Source of the DNA: Flavobacterium flavigenum
Lineage (GTDB): Bacteria; Bacteroidota; Bacteroidia; Flavobacteriales; Flavobacteriaceae
NCBI RefSeq assembly: GCF_027111255.2
Contig: NZ_CP114285.2
Span: 5,208,001 to 5,272,000 of the forward strand
Direction: 5' to 3'
DNA length: 64,000 bases
Position numbers and translations under genes: made by a program. The notes under the pieces are model-generated. The model made no database searches. It was not told the DNA's origin and saw only the letters and a program-made list of their open reading frames with translations. Positions 56,863 to 64,000 of the stretch are shown here, one piece after another. How positions within the stretch are numbered: position 1 is the stretch's first letter; each line of letters begins with the position of its first letter.

Positions 56863-57357
56863 TTCTTTTCTACTCTCGGGACTGTTTTGTATTTTTTCTA
56901 AAATTGATTTTGCGGTAAATTTTTTAAAATCCCGAATCAAATCAGATAGTTTTCCTTCTTCTGATTGTACAATTAAGTGAATATGATTACTCATAATTAC
57001 ATAACCATACAAAATCATGCCTTTGTTTTTAATGCAATAGTCTAAACTTTCTATGACTATGTCCCTATAAGTTTGCCTTGTAAAGATATCAATCCAGTCT
57101 ACGACTGTAGCAGTTATAAAATGTGGTAAGGTTTGGTCACGAATTACGTATCCTTCTTTCATTTTAAGTTTTTTTTATAAATATAATGTTTTTGTATTTA
57201 TAGCTGTTTAAAAAATATTTCGTAAAAAGTCGGAGACTTTTAAGAGGTTTAGAGTTTATAATTGTGTTAAAAAAATTGCGCAAAGTCAGAGACATTTGCC
57301 AGTTTTTTATAAGAACACTTCGGAGAGCGGGGGAGAACACTTCATAGAACAGGGAAC

Positions 57358-58032
57358 TTAACTTTTTAATTTGAAGCTTTTTAAAGTGTTAGTGATTGTA
57401 TTCTTAAACTCAGTTATGTAATAATCAGAAACTTTAGAATTAATTAGTTTTTTACTGTCTAAATCATAAACAGGATTTTCAAATTTTTCCAGTTGAAGCG
57501 TATTAAGATTTACTTTGTTATTTGTAGGAGGGATCATTAATTCTTTAGTTAAGTTATTGAAATGATAGATTCTAAAATTTGAAAAGAAAAATGCTTTATT
57601 TACACTATATGAATTTATTGTAAAAATTGAAAAATTATGCTCAGTATAGAAAAATAAATCTGTTGCATAAAAAGGATCGTAATGAGTTAGCTTTCTATAG
57701 ATTATTAAATCTTGTATGGAATTATTTGTGCAAAAACTGGAAAGTGTTTCTATCACACTTTTATCAATTTTTCTTAAATCATTTAATTTTTCAATATTAG
57801 CAAAATCATATTCTAAAAATTTATGATTAATCTGTTCTTCAGTTAAAAGTTTTTCGGTTAAATCCTTTATATTAAAATCTAAGGAGTATTCTATATTAGT
57901 TTTTATCTTACTTAATTTGTCAGAATTAAAATATCCCATGCTTTCATTTATGTTGCTGATGATTCCAACTTGGCAATAAAAAAATTGAGAGCATAAAATT
58001 AATATTGCGGATAAATGTAATTTATTATGCAT
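57358..58032 (-). CDS. Hypothetical secreted protein
   Basis: The 224-residue protein has a signal peptide (HNKLHLSAILILCSQFFYCQ); Cys19 gives a possible but weak lipobox. The mature part is rich in Asn, Lys and aromatic residues and shows no known domain. Repeat copy e lies directly upstream. AT-rich. Single gene. Confidence 0.6.
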   Translation of the reverse strand: MHNKLHLSAILILCSQFFYCQVGIISNINESMGYFNSDKLSKIKTNIEYSLDFNIKDLTEKLLTEEQINHKFLEYDFANIEKLNDLRKIDKSVIETLSSFCTNNSIQDLIIYRKLTHYDPFYATDLFFYTEHNFSIFTINSYSVNKAFFFSNFRIYHFNNLTKELMIPPTNNKVNLNTLQLEKFENPVYDLDSKKLINSKVSDYYITEFKNTITNTLKSFKLKS

Positions 58033-58063
58033 TTTAATTTTTTAAATGTTTATAATTGTGCAG

Positions 58064-58180
58064 GACAATTCTGCGTTATCGTTACTCGTTAGCGCAGTTT
58101 TGTAAACTGTGCCCACTCTAATTGGCAATTAAACATTTTGCCTGCTTACTTTGCGTGCACAGAATACAATTCTGCGTGAT
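58064..58180. repeat. Small palindromic repeats e' and e
   Basis: Two inverted copies. At 58095-58109 CAGTTTTGTAAACTG (minus strand CAGTTT-ACA-AAACTG) and at 58160-58174 CAGAAT-ACA-ATTCTG. Loop and flanks (GGGCA before, CGC after) are shared, but the stem differs at paired positions. Confidence 0.7.
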
Positions 58181-58185
58181 CGGGA

Positions 58186-58605
58186 TTATTCTGTAGCCGT
58201 TGAGTCTACACTGACTGCCATAGTATCAATTGCTTCTGAAGTATTTTCATAGCTGTTTATTTCATTATTATTAAAGGCATTTTTTACTTTTTCAGAAAGA
58301 AACACATTTCCAAATAGTCCATATCCAATGCTTTTACTTTCGCCTTTCCATGTGATTTTAGTAATTGAAAACAAAATGTAATTGTCTCGCATTACAGAAT
58401 TTTCAATTATCTTTTCAGCCAATGAGCTTCCAAACAAAACTCCTAATCTTTCCATATCAGATTCATTTTCTGATATAGAATTTTGAACAACTTGATTTAT
58501 AACTGATTTTACAGCTTGCTTGTGTTCTTCATTGCTAGGGTTAGTAAAAACTGCTATCAAAAGAATAATAGCAAAAATTATAACTATTTTGTTGGATTTT
58601 TTCAT
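58186..58605 (-). CDS. DUF4359-like membrane-anchored protein
   Basis: The 139-residue protein has one N-terminal helix (KIVIIFAIILLIAVFTNPS) and a periplasmic domain with TNPSNEEHKQAVKSVI and NYILFSITKITWKGESKSIG, YGLFGNVFL, similar to DUF4359 proteins. Function unknown. It lies between repeat copies e and f. Confidence 0.6.
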   Translation of the reverse strand: MKKSNKIVIIFAIILLIAVFTNPSNEEHKQAVKSVINQVVQNSISENESDMERLGVLFGSSLAEKIIENSVMRDNYILFSITKITWKGESKSIGYGLFGNVFLSEKVKNAFNNNEINSYENTSEAIDTMAVSVDSTATE

Positions 58606-58641
58606 AATATTTTCAATTTAATTTTTGTTTTTTTTAATTCC

Positions 58642-58716
58642 GATAGCGTCGGGTTTACTTTGTGGGCACAGAATGCAATTCTGCGCTATCGTTAAGTGTA
58701 AATCTGAACGATCGGG
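58642..58716 (+). repeat. Small palindromic repeat, copy f
   Basis: GGGTTTACTTTGTGGGCA, stem CAGAAT-GCA-ATTCTG (58669-58683), then CGCTATCGTTAAGTGTAAAT and CTGAACGATCGGG. The most complete copy of this family. Confidence 0.7.
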
Positions 58717-58795
58717 TTAATTGTCTGTGTATATGTTTGAATTTATTGACACAAATTCATATTCGTTATTATTTTATTTGAAAACATTTTGACAA

Positions 58796-59557
58796 TTATC
58801 TTTGACGAAACTTAAAGTTATCAATTTTATCCATTTTAAAAATTAGAGTTTCATCTTTTTCTTTGTCAAATAAGAATAGATTCTTTTTTGTTTCTCCTAT
58901 GTATATTAGTTTATTATTTGTTTCAATAACTTTTTCGCCATATGTAAAAAATATCAATTTAGATTGCTCATTTTCATATCTTAATTTATATCCTTTCTCT
59001 ATAGAATTTGATATTGTAGATAGATTAAATAAAATAAGTGCAATAAAACCTATGTAAATTATAAAAGAAGAAAAAGTATTGTGATTTTTTACAAGTGTTT
59101 TTAAGATTGTCTTTTCTGATAATATATATATTATGGCGCATATTATATAAGCTATTGGGTAAATCAACCCGATATAATTTTTAAAAATTAGGGCTATAAT
59201 TACATAAATAATGAGAAAAAAAATTATAATCCATCCTAAATTATTATTTATAAAATTTTTAGGTTTTGAGATTTCATGTTTCAATCTTTCTAAATTATAA
59301 TTTTCTATTTCATTTTCTTCTTTTGATATTTTGTCATCGACAAAATATGAAATGGTTATAATTATTAATATTAATAAAATAATTAGGATGGCCTTGTTAA
59401 AGAATAGTAATGGGATTTCAGATATTTCTAAATAATTAATTATCTCTATATCGAAAAAATAATAATAAGATTGAAGATGAATGTATCCAAGAGTAGTGAG
59501 GATAATAAAAATTAAAGGAAAAGATTTTATAATTGTATCAAGTTCAGCTTTTAGCAT
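58796..59557 (-). CDS. Hypothetical membrane protein
   Basis: The 253-residue protein has about five helices: 12-30, 46-70, 108-127, 129-147 and 160-180. Residues 75-105 are a Glu/Asn-rich loop, and a soluble C-terminal 65 residues (KGYKLRYENEQSKLIFFTYG, NKLIYIGETKKNLFLFD) end it. No family is recognised. AT-rich. Single gene. The 378-base gap after it (59558-59935) contains repeat copy E and the RND terminator. Confidence 0.6.
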   Translation of the reverse strand: MLKAELDTIIKSFPLIFIILTTLGYIHLQSYYYFFDIEIINYLEISEIPLLFFNKAILIILLILIIITISYFVDDKISKEENEIENYNLERLKHEISKPKNFINNNLGWIIIFFLIIYVIIALIFKNYIGLIYPIAYIICAIIYILSEKTILKTLVKNHNTFSSFIIYIGFIALILFNLSTISNSIEKGYKLRYENEQSKLIFFTYGEKVIETNNKLIYIGETKKNLFLFDKEKDETLIFKMDKIDNFKFRQR

Positions 59558-59785
59558 TTATTATTGTTAATTAAATTATGTTTTCTTTTCACGTTCAATG
59601 GATACTTGCTGGTAACTTACTTATATCAGCCATAAAATGGCATAAATTAGTTCTTTTTTGTTGGCTTTGTGCTAAAAGTTAGTAATGATTAATGTTGCTA
59701 ATATAGGAAAAAGTTTTATAAATTATTAGTTGCACATTATTAGGAATAGGTCGAATAACAAAACATATGTTAAATTGTAAATCGC

Positions 59786-59863
59786 CTAGCCCTGATAGAA
59801 GGGAAAATCCTTTTGTGCCGGGGTTCGGCACAAAAGATTCTAACGAATAGCAGGAACCAGCTC
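59786..59863 (-). repeat. Interspersed repeat copy E (core hairpin)
   Basis: On the minus strand: GGAGCTGGTTCCTGCTATTC, then the hairpin CTTTTGTGCCG / CGGCACAAAAG (59826-59836 / 59810-59820 on plus), then GATTTTCCCTTCTATCAGGG and CTAGG. It is the same core as copy A with a different stem. Confidence 0.7.
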
Positions 59864-59871
59864 CAAACAAA

Positions 59872-59907
59872 AAAATGCCGCAAAACCCTAAAGTCTCACA
59901 GCATTTT
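59872..59907 (-). terminator. Terminator of the RND operon
   Basis: AAAATGC (59872-59878) pairs with GCATTTT (59901-59907); the minus strand then has a T-run. Confidence 0.7.
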
Positions 59908-59935
59908 CAAACAAATCAATAATTAAGCGTACAGC

Positions 59936-61015
59936 TTATTCCTTTATAGCATCCCCTTCTTTAGTTTCTTCACTGGCGATTTTTACCAGTTTGTCTTTCG
60001 GGTTCAGGTTTCCGAATATTTCAATTTTATCGTCGATTTCCCTTCCTTTTTTGACATCAACTCTTGTGGCTTTGTGATTGACCACTTTGATGACAAACAT
60101 CCCTTCCGCAGCATTTACCAAAGCCGATTTTGGCACTACAAAAGTGCTGTCTTTTGCGTTAAGCGGTAACAAAACTTCGGCTACCATTCCCGGTAATAAG
60201 TTTCCTTTGGTGTTGTGAACGTCCATTTCTACACGTTCAGAACGTAGTTTCAAATCCAAAGCGCCAGACATTCTGGTAATCGTGGCTTTAAAAGTTTCCG
60301 GCAATGATTTTACGTTAAAACTCATTTCGTCGCCGTTGTGTAAATATCCCGTGTACAATTCCGGTACTGAAACCGCCAGACGCAGTTTGTTTTGCTGCTG
60401 AATCGTCAATAATGGCGAACTTGAAGAAGGACCAACGAACGTTCCTAAATTCACGTTTCTCGCTGCCACGACACCGTCAAAAGGCGCACGGATTTCAAGA
60501 TAACCTTTCATAATTTTCACTTCTTTATGAGCGGCAATTGCTGCCTGATATTGCGCGTAATCCGAGTTTTTCTTTCCGCTTGCCATTTCAAGGTCGTTTT
60601 TAGAAATCGTTCCTTCGACTTTGCTCGTTTCGTACAAACGGTTGTAGGTACTTTTGCTGGTAGCGTAAATAGCTTCCATCGATTTTAGTCTGGATTCGGC
60701 TGCAGCCAGCTGTGAACTGATTTCAGGTGCTTCAAGAACGATCAAAAGCTGTCCTTTGGTGACTTTCGAACCAATATCAACTTTTAATGTTTTGACGAAA
60801 CTGCTTACTTTGGCATACAAATCGACTTGCTGAAAACCGGTTAATTCGGCCGGTAGACGCAATTCGGTCGTCAGTTTTTCTTTGGCTAACAGAAACGTTT
60901 CTGTTTTCGGTTCTATTTCTGCTGTAACAACTTCTTCTTTCTTAGAATTACAGCTGTTCAGGAAAAATAATGCTGCAAAAAACAGCGGGCTGTATTTTAT
61001 AATTTTAGTGTTCAT
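59936..61015 (-). CDS. RND efflux periplasmic adaptor (MFP/HlyD type)
   Basis: The 359-residue lipoprotein (PLFFAALFFLNSC, Cys22) has the adaptor layout: lipoyl half VDLYAKVSSFVKTLKVDIGS KVTKGQLLIV, a short alpha hairpin (about 90-160, SQLAAAESRLKSMEAIYATS), second lipoyl half IRAPFDGVVAARNVNLGTFV, beta barrel and membrane-proximal domain (KSALVNAAEGMFVIKVVNHK). It bridges the inner-membrane permease to a TolC-like channel. It follows the permease by 234 bases, which carry a 139-bp repeat. No TolC gene is visible in the window. Confidence 0.92.
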   Translation of the reverse strand: MNTKIIKYSPLFFAALFFLNSCNSKKEEVVTAEIEPKTETFLLAKEKLTTELRLPAELTGFQQVDLYAKVSSFVKTLKVDIGSKVTKGQLLIVLEAPEISSQLAAAESRLKSMEAIYATSKSTYNRLYETSKVEGTISKNDLEMASGKKNSDYAQYQAAIAAHKEVKIMKGYLEIRAPFDGVVAARNVNLGTFVGPSSSSPLLTIQQQNKLRLAVSVPELYTGYLHNGDEMSFNVKSLPETFKATITRMSGALDLKLRSERVEMDVHNTKGNLLPGMVAEVLLPLNAKDSTFVVPKSALVNAAEGMFVIKVVNHKATRVDVKKGREIDDKIEIFGNLNPKDKLVKIASEETKEGDAIKE

Positions 61016-61075
61016 TTTTTGGTTTTATATAATGAATATGTTTTAAGCTTTTGGGTGAAAGTGAATAAAATTTAA

Positions 61076-61214
61076 TTTAACACATAGAATCATAGCTCTT
61101 CTTTACGGGTAAAGGCGTTTCACTTTTTTCAATGCACATAGCTATGTGTGAAAACTAGTTTTTTCTTTTACCTTTTTTATTTATAACTTAAATCTATTGT
61201 TTCTATGTGTTAAA
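61076..61214. repeat. 139-bp palindromic interspersed repeat
   Basis: Ends are exact 14-bp inverted repeats, TTTAACACATAGAA (61076-61089) and TTCTATGTGTTAAA (61201-61214). Near the centre is the perfect palindrome CACATAGCTATGTG (61135-61148). It resembles a repeat family I recall from flavobacterial genomes, but a copy count is needed. Confidence 0.7.
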
Positions 61215-61249
61215 AAATAATTGCACTCAACGGGTTATGACTTTCAACT

Positions 61250-64000
61250 TTATGACTTTCCAACTTTCGACTTATTTATTGATGAAATATAATGGATGCT
61301 TTCTTCGTCTTCAGGATCTAAAGAAACAGATTGTGTCGTTGTTTTTTCCTGTGCCCACGCAAATATCTGAGGCAGGATCAGTAATACGGCAAAGGTCGAA
61401 AACAATAATCCGCCGATAACCGCTCTTCCTAACGGAGAAACCTGATCGCCTCCTTCGCCATGACCAATCGCCATTGGCAGCATTCCGGCAATCATCGCTA
61501 CCGAAGTCATGATAATCGGACGAAGACGCAGTGCCGCAGCTTCACGGGCTGACTCTAAAGCGTTTCCGTTTATTTTGCGCAGCTGTTCGGCGTTTGTAAC
61601 CAGTAAAACGGCATTCGCAATCGAGACCCCAACTGACATAATGATGCCCATATACGATTGTAAATTAAGCGTTGAACCTGTAAGGGTCAGCATTAATAAC
61701 GCACCCAAAACTACCGCCGGAACTGTGGTTAAAATCACCAGCGACACCTTGAACGACTGGAAATTAGCGGCCAACATTAAGAAGATTACAAAAATGGCGA
61801 CCAATAATCCTGTTTGTAAACTGCTTAATGTTTCGCTCAATACTTTACTCAGTCCGATTGGCGTGACAAACAAGCCACGTGGTAATTCGCCTAATGAACT
61901 GATCGCCGCATCTACATCTTTCGCTGCCGTCCCCAAATCGGTTTGATTGATGTTTGCTGTCACTGTAATGTATGGCATTGCCCCTAAATTGTCATTTTCA
62001 CCGCTCACATAACCAGGTGTAATTTTTGCCACGTCACTCAAAACAGGACGAAGCGAGTTTTTCAATACCGGAATTTCACCAATATCAGTTTTGCTTTTCA
62101 TTTGATTCAACGGAACCTGAACCTGAACGTTTACAGATAAACCGGTTCGCTCGTCAATCCAAGTATTTTTTTCGGTATATCGTGATGATGAGGTCGAAGC
62201 AATCAGCGAACGCGAAATATCATTCATATCGACGCCCAGTTCGGCAGCACGGGTTCTGTCAATATCGATATTCATGGCCGGATAATGAATTGGCTGACCA
62301 ATTTGTACATCCCTGAAATAGTTTATTTTCTGTAATTTTTGAACGATTTGATTCGCGTACAATTCATTTCGTTTTTTGTCTTTCCCAGCAATTCGGATTT
62401 CAATTGGAGTAGGAGAGCCCTGACTCAAAACCTTATCCGTTAATTCGATAGGCTCAAAAGTCATTTTTACATCAGGTAGCACCTTTTTGATTCTTGCCCT
62501 GAATTCATCTTTAAACTCATCCATGTCAGCATGGTAATCTTTTAAACTTACCTGAAAAACCGCTTCATGCGAACCTGCCATGAACAGATAAATCGGGTTG
62601 ATGGAGAATAAAGAGGGATGCTGACCCACATATACCGAAGATATTCCGATATGCTCGTTGCCTACCATTTTTTTAAGTTCTTTCAAAACTACAATGGCTT
62701 TTTCTTCGGTACGTTCCAAACGGGTTCCGTCGGGAGCACGCATTCTCAGCTGAAACTGACTCGAATTTACTTTCGGAAAAACATCTTTTCCAATAAAGCT
62801 GATGAAAACTATCGCCAGTACGGTTGCAGAAACCAGATAAATGATACTCGTTGCTTTTTTATGAATAAATAAACGGTCTAACAATCTCATAAAACGGATT
62901 CTGAATCGCTCAAAACCACTGACTTTTCCGTTGCCATCTGTATCCGTTCTTTCAACGTAATCTTTTTTCTGGGTGATCAGTTGTTTTTCAGATTCCGGTG
63001 TTAATCCGCAGGCGTTAAATTCGGCTTCATCATCTGTAATTTCAGGTGTGTGCTCGTGTTTTGGATGCGCTATCATCAGCCAGTTTGCCATTACAGGAAC
63101 AAAAGTCTGTGATAGTAAAAACGAAATCACCATTGAAAATCCAATTGCCAAAGCCAACGGCAGGAATAACGCTCCGGGAATACCAACCATAGTAAACGCA
63201 GGTGCAAAAACGGCCAGGATACAAAGCAGGATCAGTAATTTTGGTAAAGCGATTTCCTGACAGGCATCCCAAATGGCGAGTGCTTTTGGCTTGCCCATAT
63301 CGAGATGCTGGTGGATATTTTCTATCGTAACGGTACTTTCATCTACCAGAATTCCAATCGCCAGAGCCAGTCCGCTTAAAGACATTAAGTTAATGGTCTG
63401 TCCGAATAATTTCAGAAATAAAACTCCGGAAATAATCGAAATTGGAATCGTTAAAATTACAATTAACGCCGCACGTCTGTCACCTAAGAATAATAAAACC
63501 ATTAATCCCGTTAAAACCGCTCCGATAATTCCCTCTGTAATTAAACTTTTAACCGAATTGATTACATAAACCGACTGGTCAAATTCGTATGATAATTGTA
63601 CATCTTCCGGAAGTGTACTCTGGATTTTAGGTAATTCCGATTTTAATTTCTGAACCACATCCCAGGTCGAAGCATCTCCGGCCTTTGCAATACTGATATA
63701 AACCGAACGTTTCCCGTTAACCAAAGCATGTCCGTTCGTAACATCGGCACCGTCTTTTACGGTGGCAACATCACCTAATTTCAGGTTCTGAACCCCGCCT
63801 TTAAATAACGGAATCTGCTCAAAATCTTTAATTTCTTTAATGGTATTATTGGTCGGTGTCAGATAGTTGGTATTTCCGATTCTCACGTTTCCGGATGGCG
63901 CCGTCTGATTGTTGATGCGAATCGCTTCCACAATCTGATCAGGTGTCATATTGTGCGAACGCAGTAAATCAGGATCAACGTTAACCTCTACTGTTCTTGG
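61250..64000 (-). CDS. RND efflux permease (runs off right edge)
   Basis: About 916 residues are visible; the frame is open to the edge (17 residues before the Met at 63949: PRTVEVNVDPDLLRSHN). It has the RND layout with 10-11 of 12 helices, two large periplasmic loops and a proton-relay helix reading ALAIGILVDESTVTIENI (Asp retained, the second Asp of AcrB replaced by Glu). A cytoplasmic insertion (ITDDEAEFNACGLTPESEKQ) follows the first bundle. Drug versus metal specificity is undecided. Missing N-terminus: about 100-150 residues beyond the edge. First gene of a permease-adaptor operon. Confidence 0.92.
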   Translation of the reverse strand, partial: PRTVEVNVDPDLLRSHNMTPDQIVEAIRINNQTAPSGNVRIGNTNYLTPTNNTIKEIKDFEQIPLFKGGVQNLKLGDVATVKDGADVTNGHALVNGKRSVYISIAKAGDASTWDVVQKLKSELPKIQSTLPEDVQLSYEFDQSVYVINSVKSLITEGIIGAVLTGLMVLLFLGDRRAALIVILTIPISIISGVLFLKLFGQTINLMSLSGLALAIGILVDESTVTIENIHQHLDMGKPKALAIWDACQEIALPKLLILLCILAVFAPAFTMVGIPGALFLPLALAIGFSMVISFLLSQTFVPVMANWLMIAHPKHEHTPEITDDEAEFNACGLTPESEKQLITQKKDYVERTDTDGNGKVSGFERFRIRFMRLLDRLFIHKKATSIIYLVSATVLAIVFISFIGKDVFPKVNSSQFQLRMRAPDGTRLERTEEKAIVVLKELKKMVGNEHIGISSVYVGQHPSLFSINPIYLFMAGSHEAVFQVSLKDYHADMDEFKDEFRARIKKVLPDVKMTFEPIELTDKVLSQGSPTPIEIRIAGKDKKRNELYANQIVQKLQKINYFRDVQIGQPIHYPAMNIDIDRTRAAELGVDMNDISRSLIASTSSSRYTEKNTWIDERTGLSVNVQVQVPLNQMKSKTDIGEIPVLKNSLRPVLSDVAKITPGYVSGENDNLGAMPYITVTANINQTDLGTAAKDVDAAISSLGELPRGLFVTPIGLSKVLSETLSSLQTGLLVAIFVIFLMLAANFQSFKVSLVILTTVPAVVLGALLMLTLTGSTLNLQSYMGIIMSVGVSIANAVLLVTNAEQLRKINGNALESAREAAALRLRPIIMTSVAMIAGMLPMAIGHGEGGDQVSPLGRAVIGGLLFSTFAVLLILPQIFAWAQEKTTTQSVSLDPEDEESIHYISSINKSKVGKS

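Larger units (their letters stand above)
56504..57162 (-). pseudogene. RAYT (Y1/IS200-like REP-associated) transposase, interrupted
   Basis: The N-terminal frame (57162-56857) codes for a HUH endonuclease domain: HFITATVVDWIDIFTRQTYR, GYVIMSNHIHLIVQSEEGKL (HIH at 60-62), LIRDFKKFTAKSILEKIQ. It stops in an insertion at 56862-56835. The continuation (WMLERFKLATQSHSRNKDYQ, NHAEEIYSNDFMWYKLDYIH) is in another frame and has a second, in-frame insertion at 56771-56742. A further single-base shift near 56655-56665 precedes VAKPSDYIYSSASNHVDNSG, and the end is FTKYNLY-TGA at 56504. The gene is not functional as read. Confidence 0.8.
56439..57332 (-). mobile_element. RAYT element with inverted-repeat arms
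   Basis: A REP-associated tyrosine transposase gene (broken) lies between inverted arms. The best paired stretch is AAAAGTCTCCGACTTT (56478-56493) against its exact inverse (57226-57241). Less perfect pairing extends outward: left GCGCCATTTTAAATTTTG, right ATTGCGCAAAGTC, then AGTTTTTTATAAGAACACTT. The left arm is shorter than that of the remnant at 53069. No target duplication is evident. Confidence 0.65.

Noticed and set aside
48039-59935. CRISPR array
   Set aside because: Repeats are few, of different lengths, inverted relative to each other and without regular spacers; no cas gene is present.
61509-61946. Plus-strand open frame of 145 codons within the RND permease gene
   Set aside because: Shadow of a GC-richer coding region; the minus-strand permease is unmistakable.

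Overview
The window is from a low-GC member of the Bacteroidetes, almost certainly a Flavobacterium or close relative. The evidence is: promoters of the TAnnTTTG (-7) type with an occasional TTTG at -33 instead of the sigma70 pattern; no obvious Shine-Dalgarno sites; several signal peptides followed by C-terminal domains of the type IX secretion (gliding/PorSS) kind; a fused ResB-CcsA cytochrome c maturation protein; and a typical flavobacterial gene order rsfS-ftsH / LUD-cdsA-psd-ACBP-SOD. No rRNA, tRNA, CRISPR array or prophage was seen.

Layout. 1-1.2 kb: the 5' end of an IS1182-like transposase and an orphan membrane-protein gene bracketed by integron-cassette-like sites. 1.2-7.8 kb: a small-molecule/redox neighbourhood with three HxlR-type regulators, in which at least five genes are broken (a lipoprotein, two short-chain dehydrogenases, a Crp/Fnr regulator and a SnoaL-like protein), followed by a degenerate NagB/6-phosphogluconolactonase-like protein, a short wHTH protein, a VOC protein and a DsbA-like thioredoxin. 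8.9-35.7 kb: core genome, with uvrA, a ClC antiporter/channel, ACP phosphodiesterase, glmM, the phospholipid operon (cdsA, psd, acyl-CoA-binding protein, exported SOD), ftsH, rsfS, birA, pyrE with a divergent Nudix gene, a DEAD-box helicase, a RimB-RimK fusion, clpC, gyrA and a TPR protein. 35.8-37.1 kb: a complete IS256-family insertion with an 8-bp target duplication. 37.4-48.0 kb: envelope genes (an outer-membrane barrel, an AI-2E transporter, MscS) and a tight operon DUF2520-KdsC-UbiA-Maf-MscS, with the divergent giant ccsBA.

48.0-59.9 kb is the accessory part. Single minus-strand genes for lipoproteins, T9SS-secreted propellers, a possible immunity protein and small membrane proteins are separated by palindromic interspersed repeats. 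I could separate at least four repeat families. Two show compensatory changes in their hairpin stems, which argues that the fold itself matters. One family is the flank of a RAYT (REP-associated tyrosine transposase) gene, present once as a broken gene carrying two small insertions and once as a remnant whose body is replaced by another repeat. 59.9-64 kb: an RND efflux pump (adaptor and permease; the permease runs off the right edge) with a 139-bp palindromic repeat between its two genes.

The most interesting material is the repeat/RAYT system between 48 and 60 kb, the decaying HxlR-linked cluster at 1.2-5.5 kb, the NagB-fold protein that lost its catalytic motifs, the protease-ligase fusion at 27.5 kb and the overlapping, apparently leaderless pyrE promoter.
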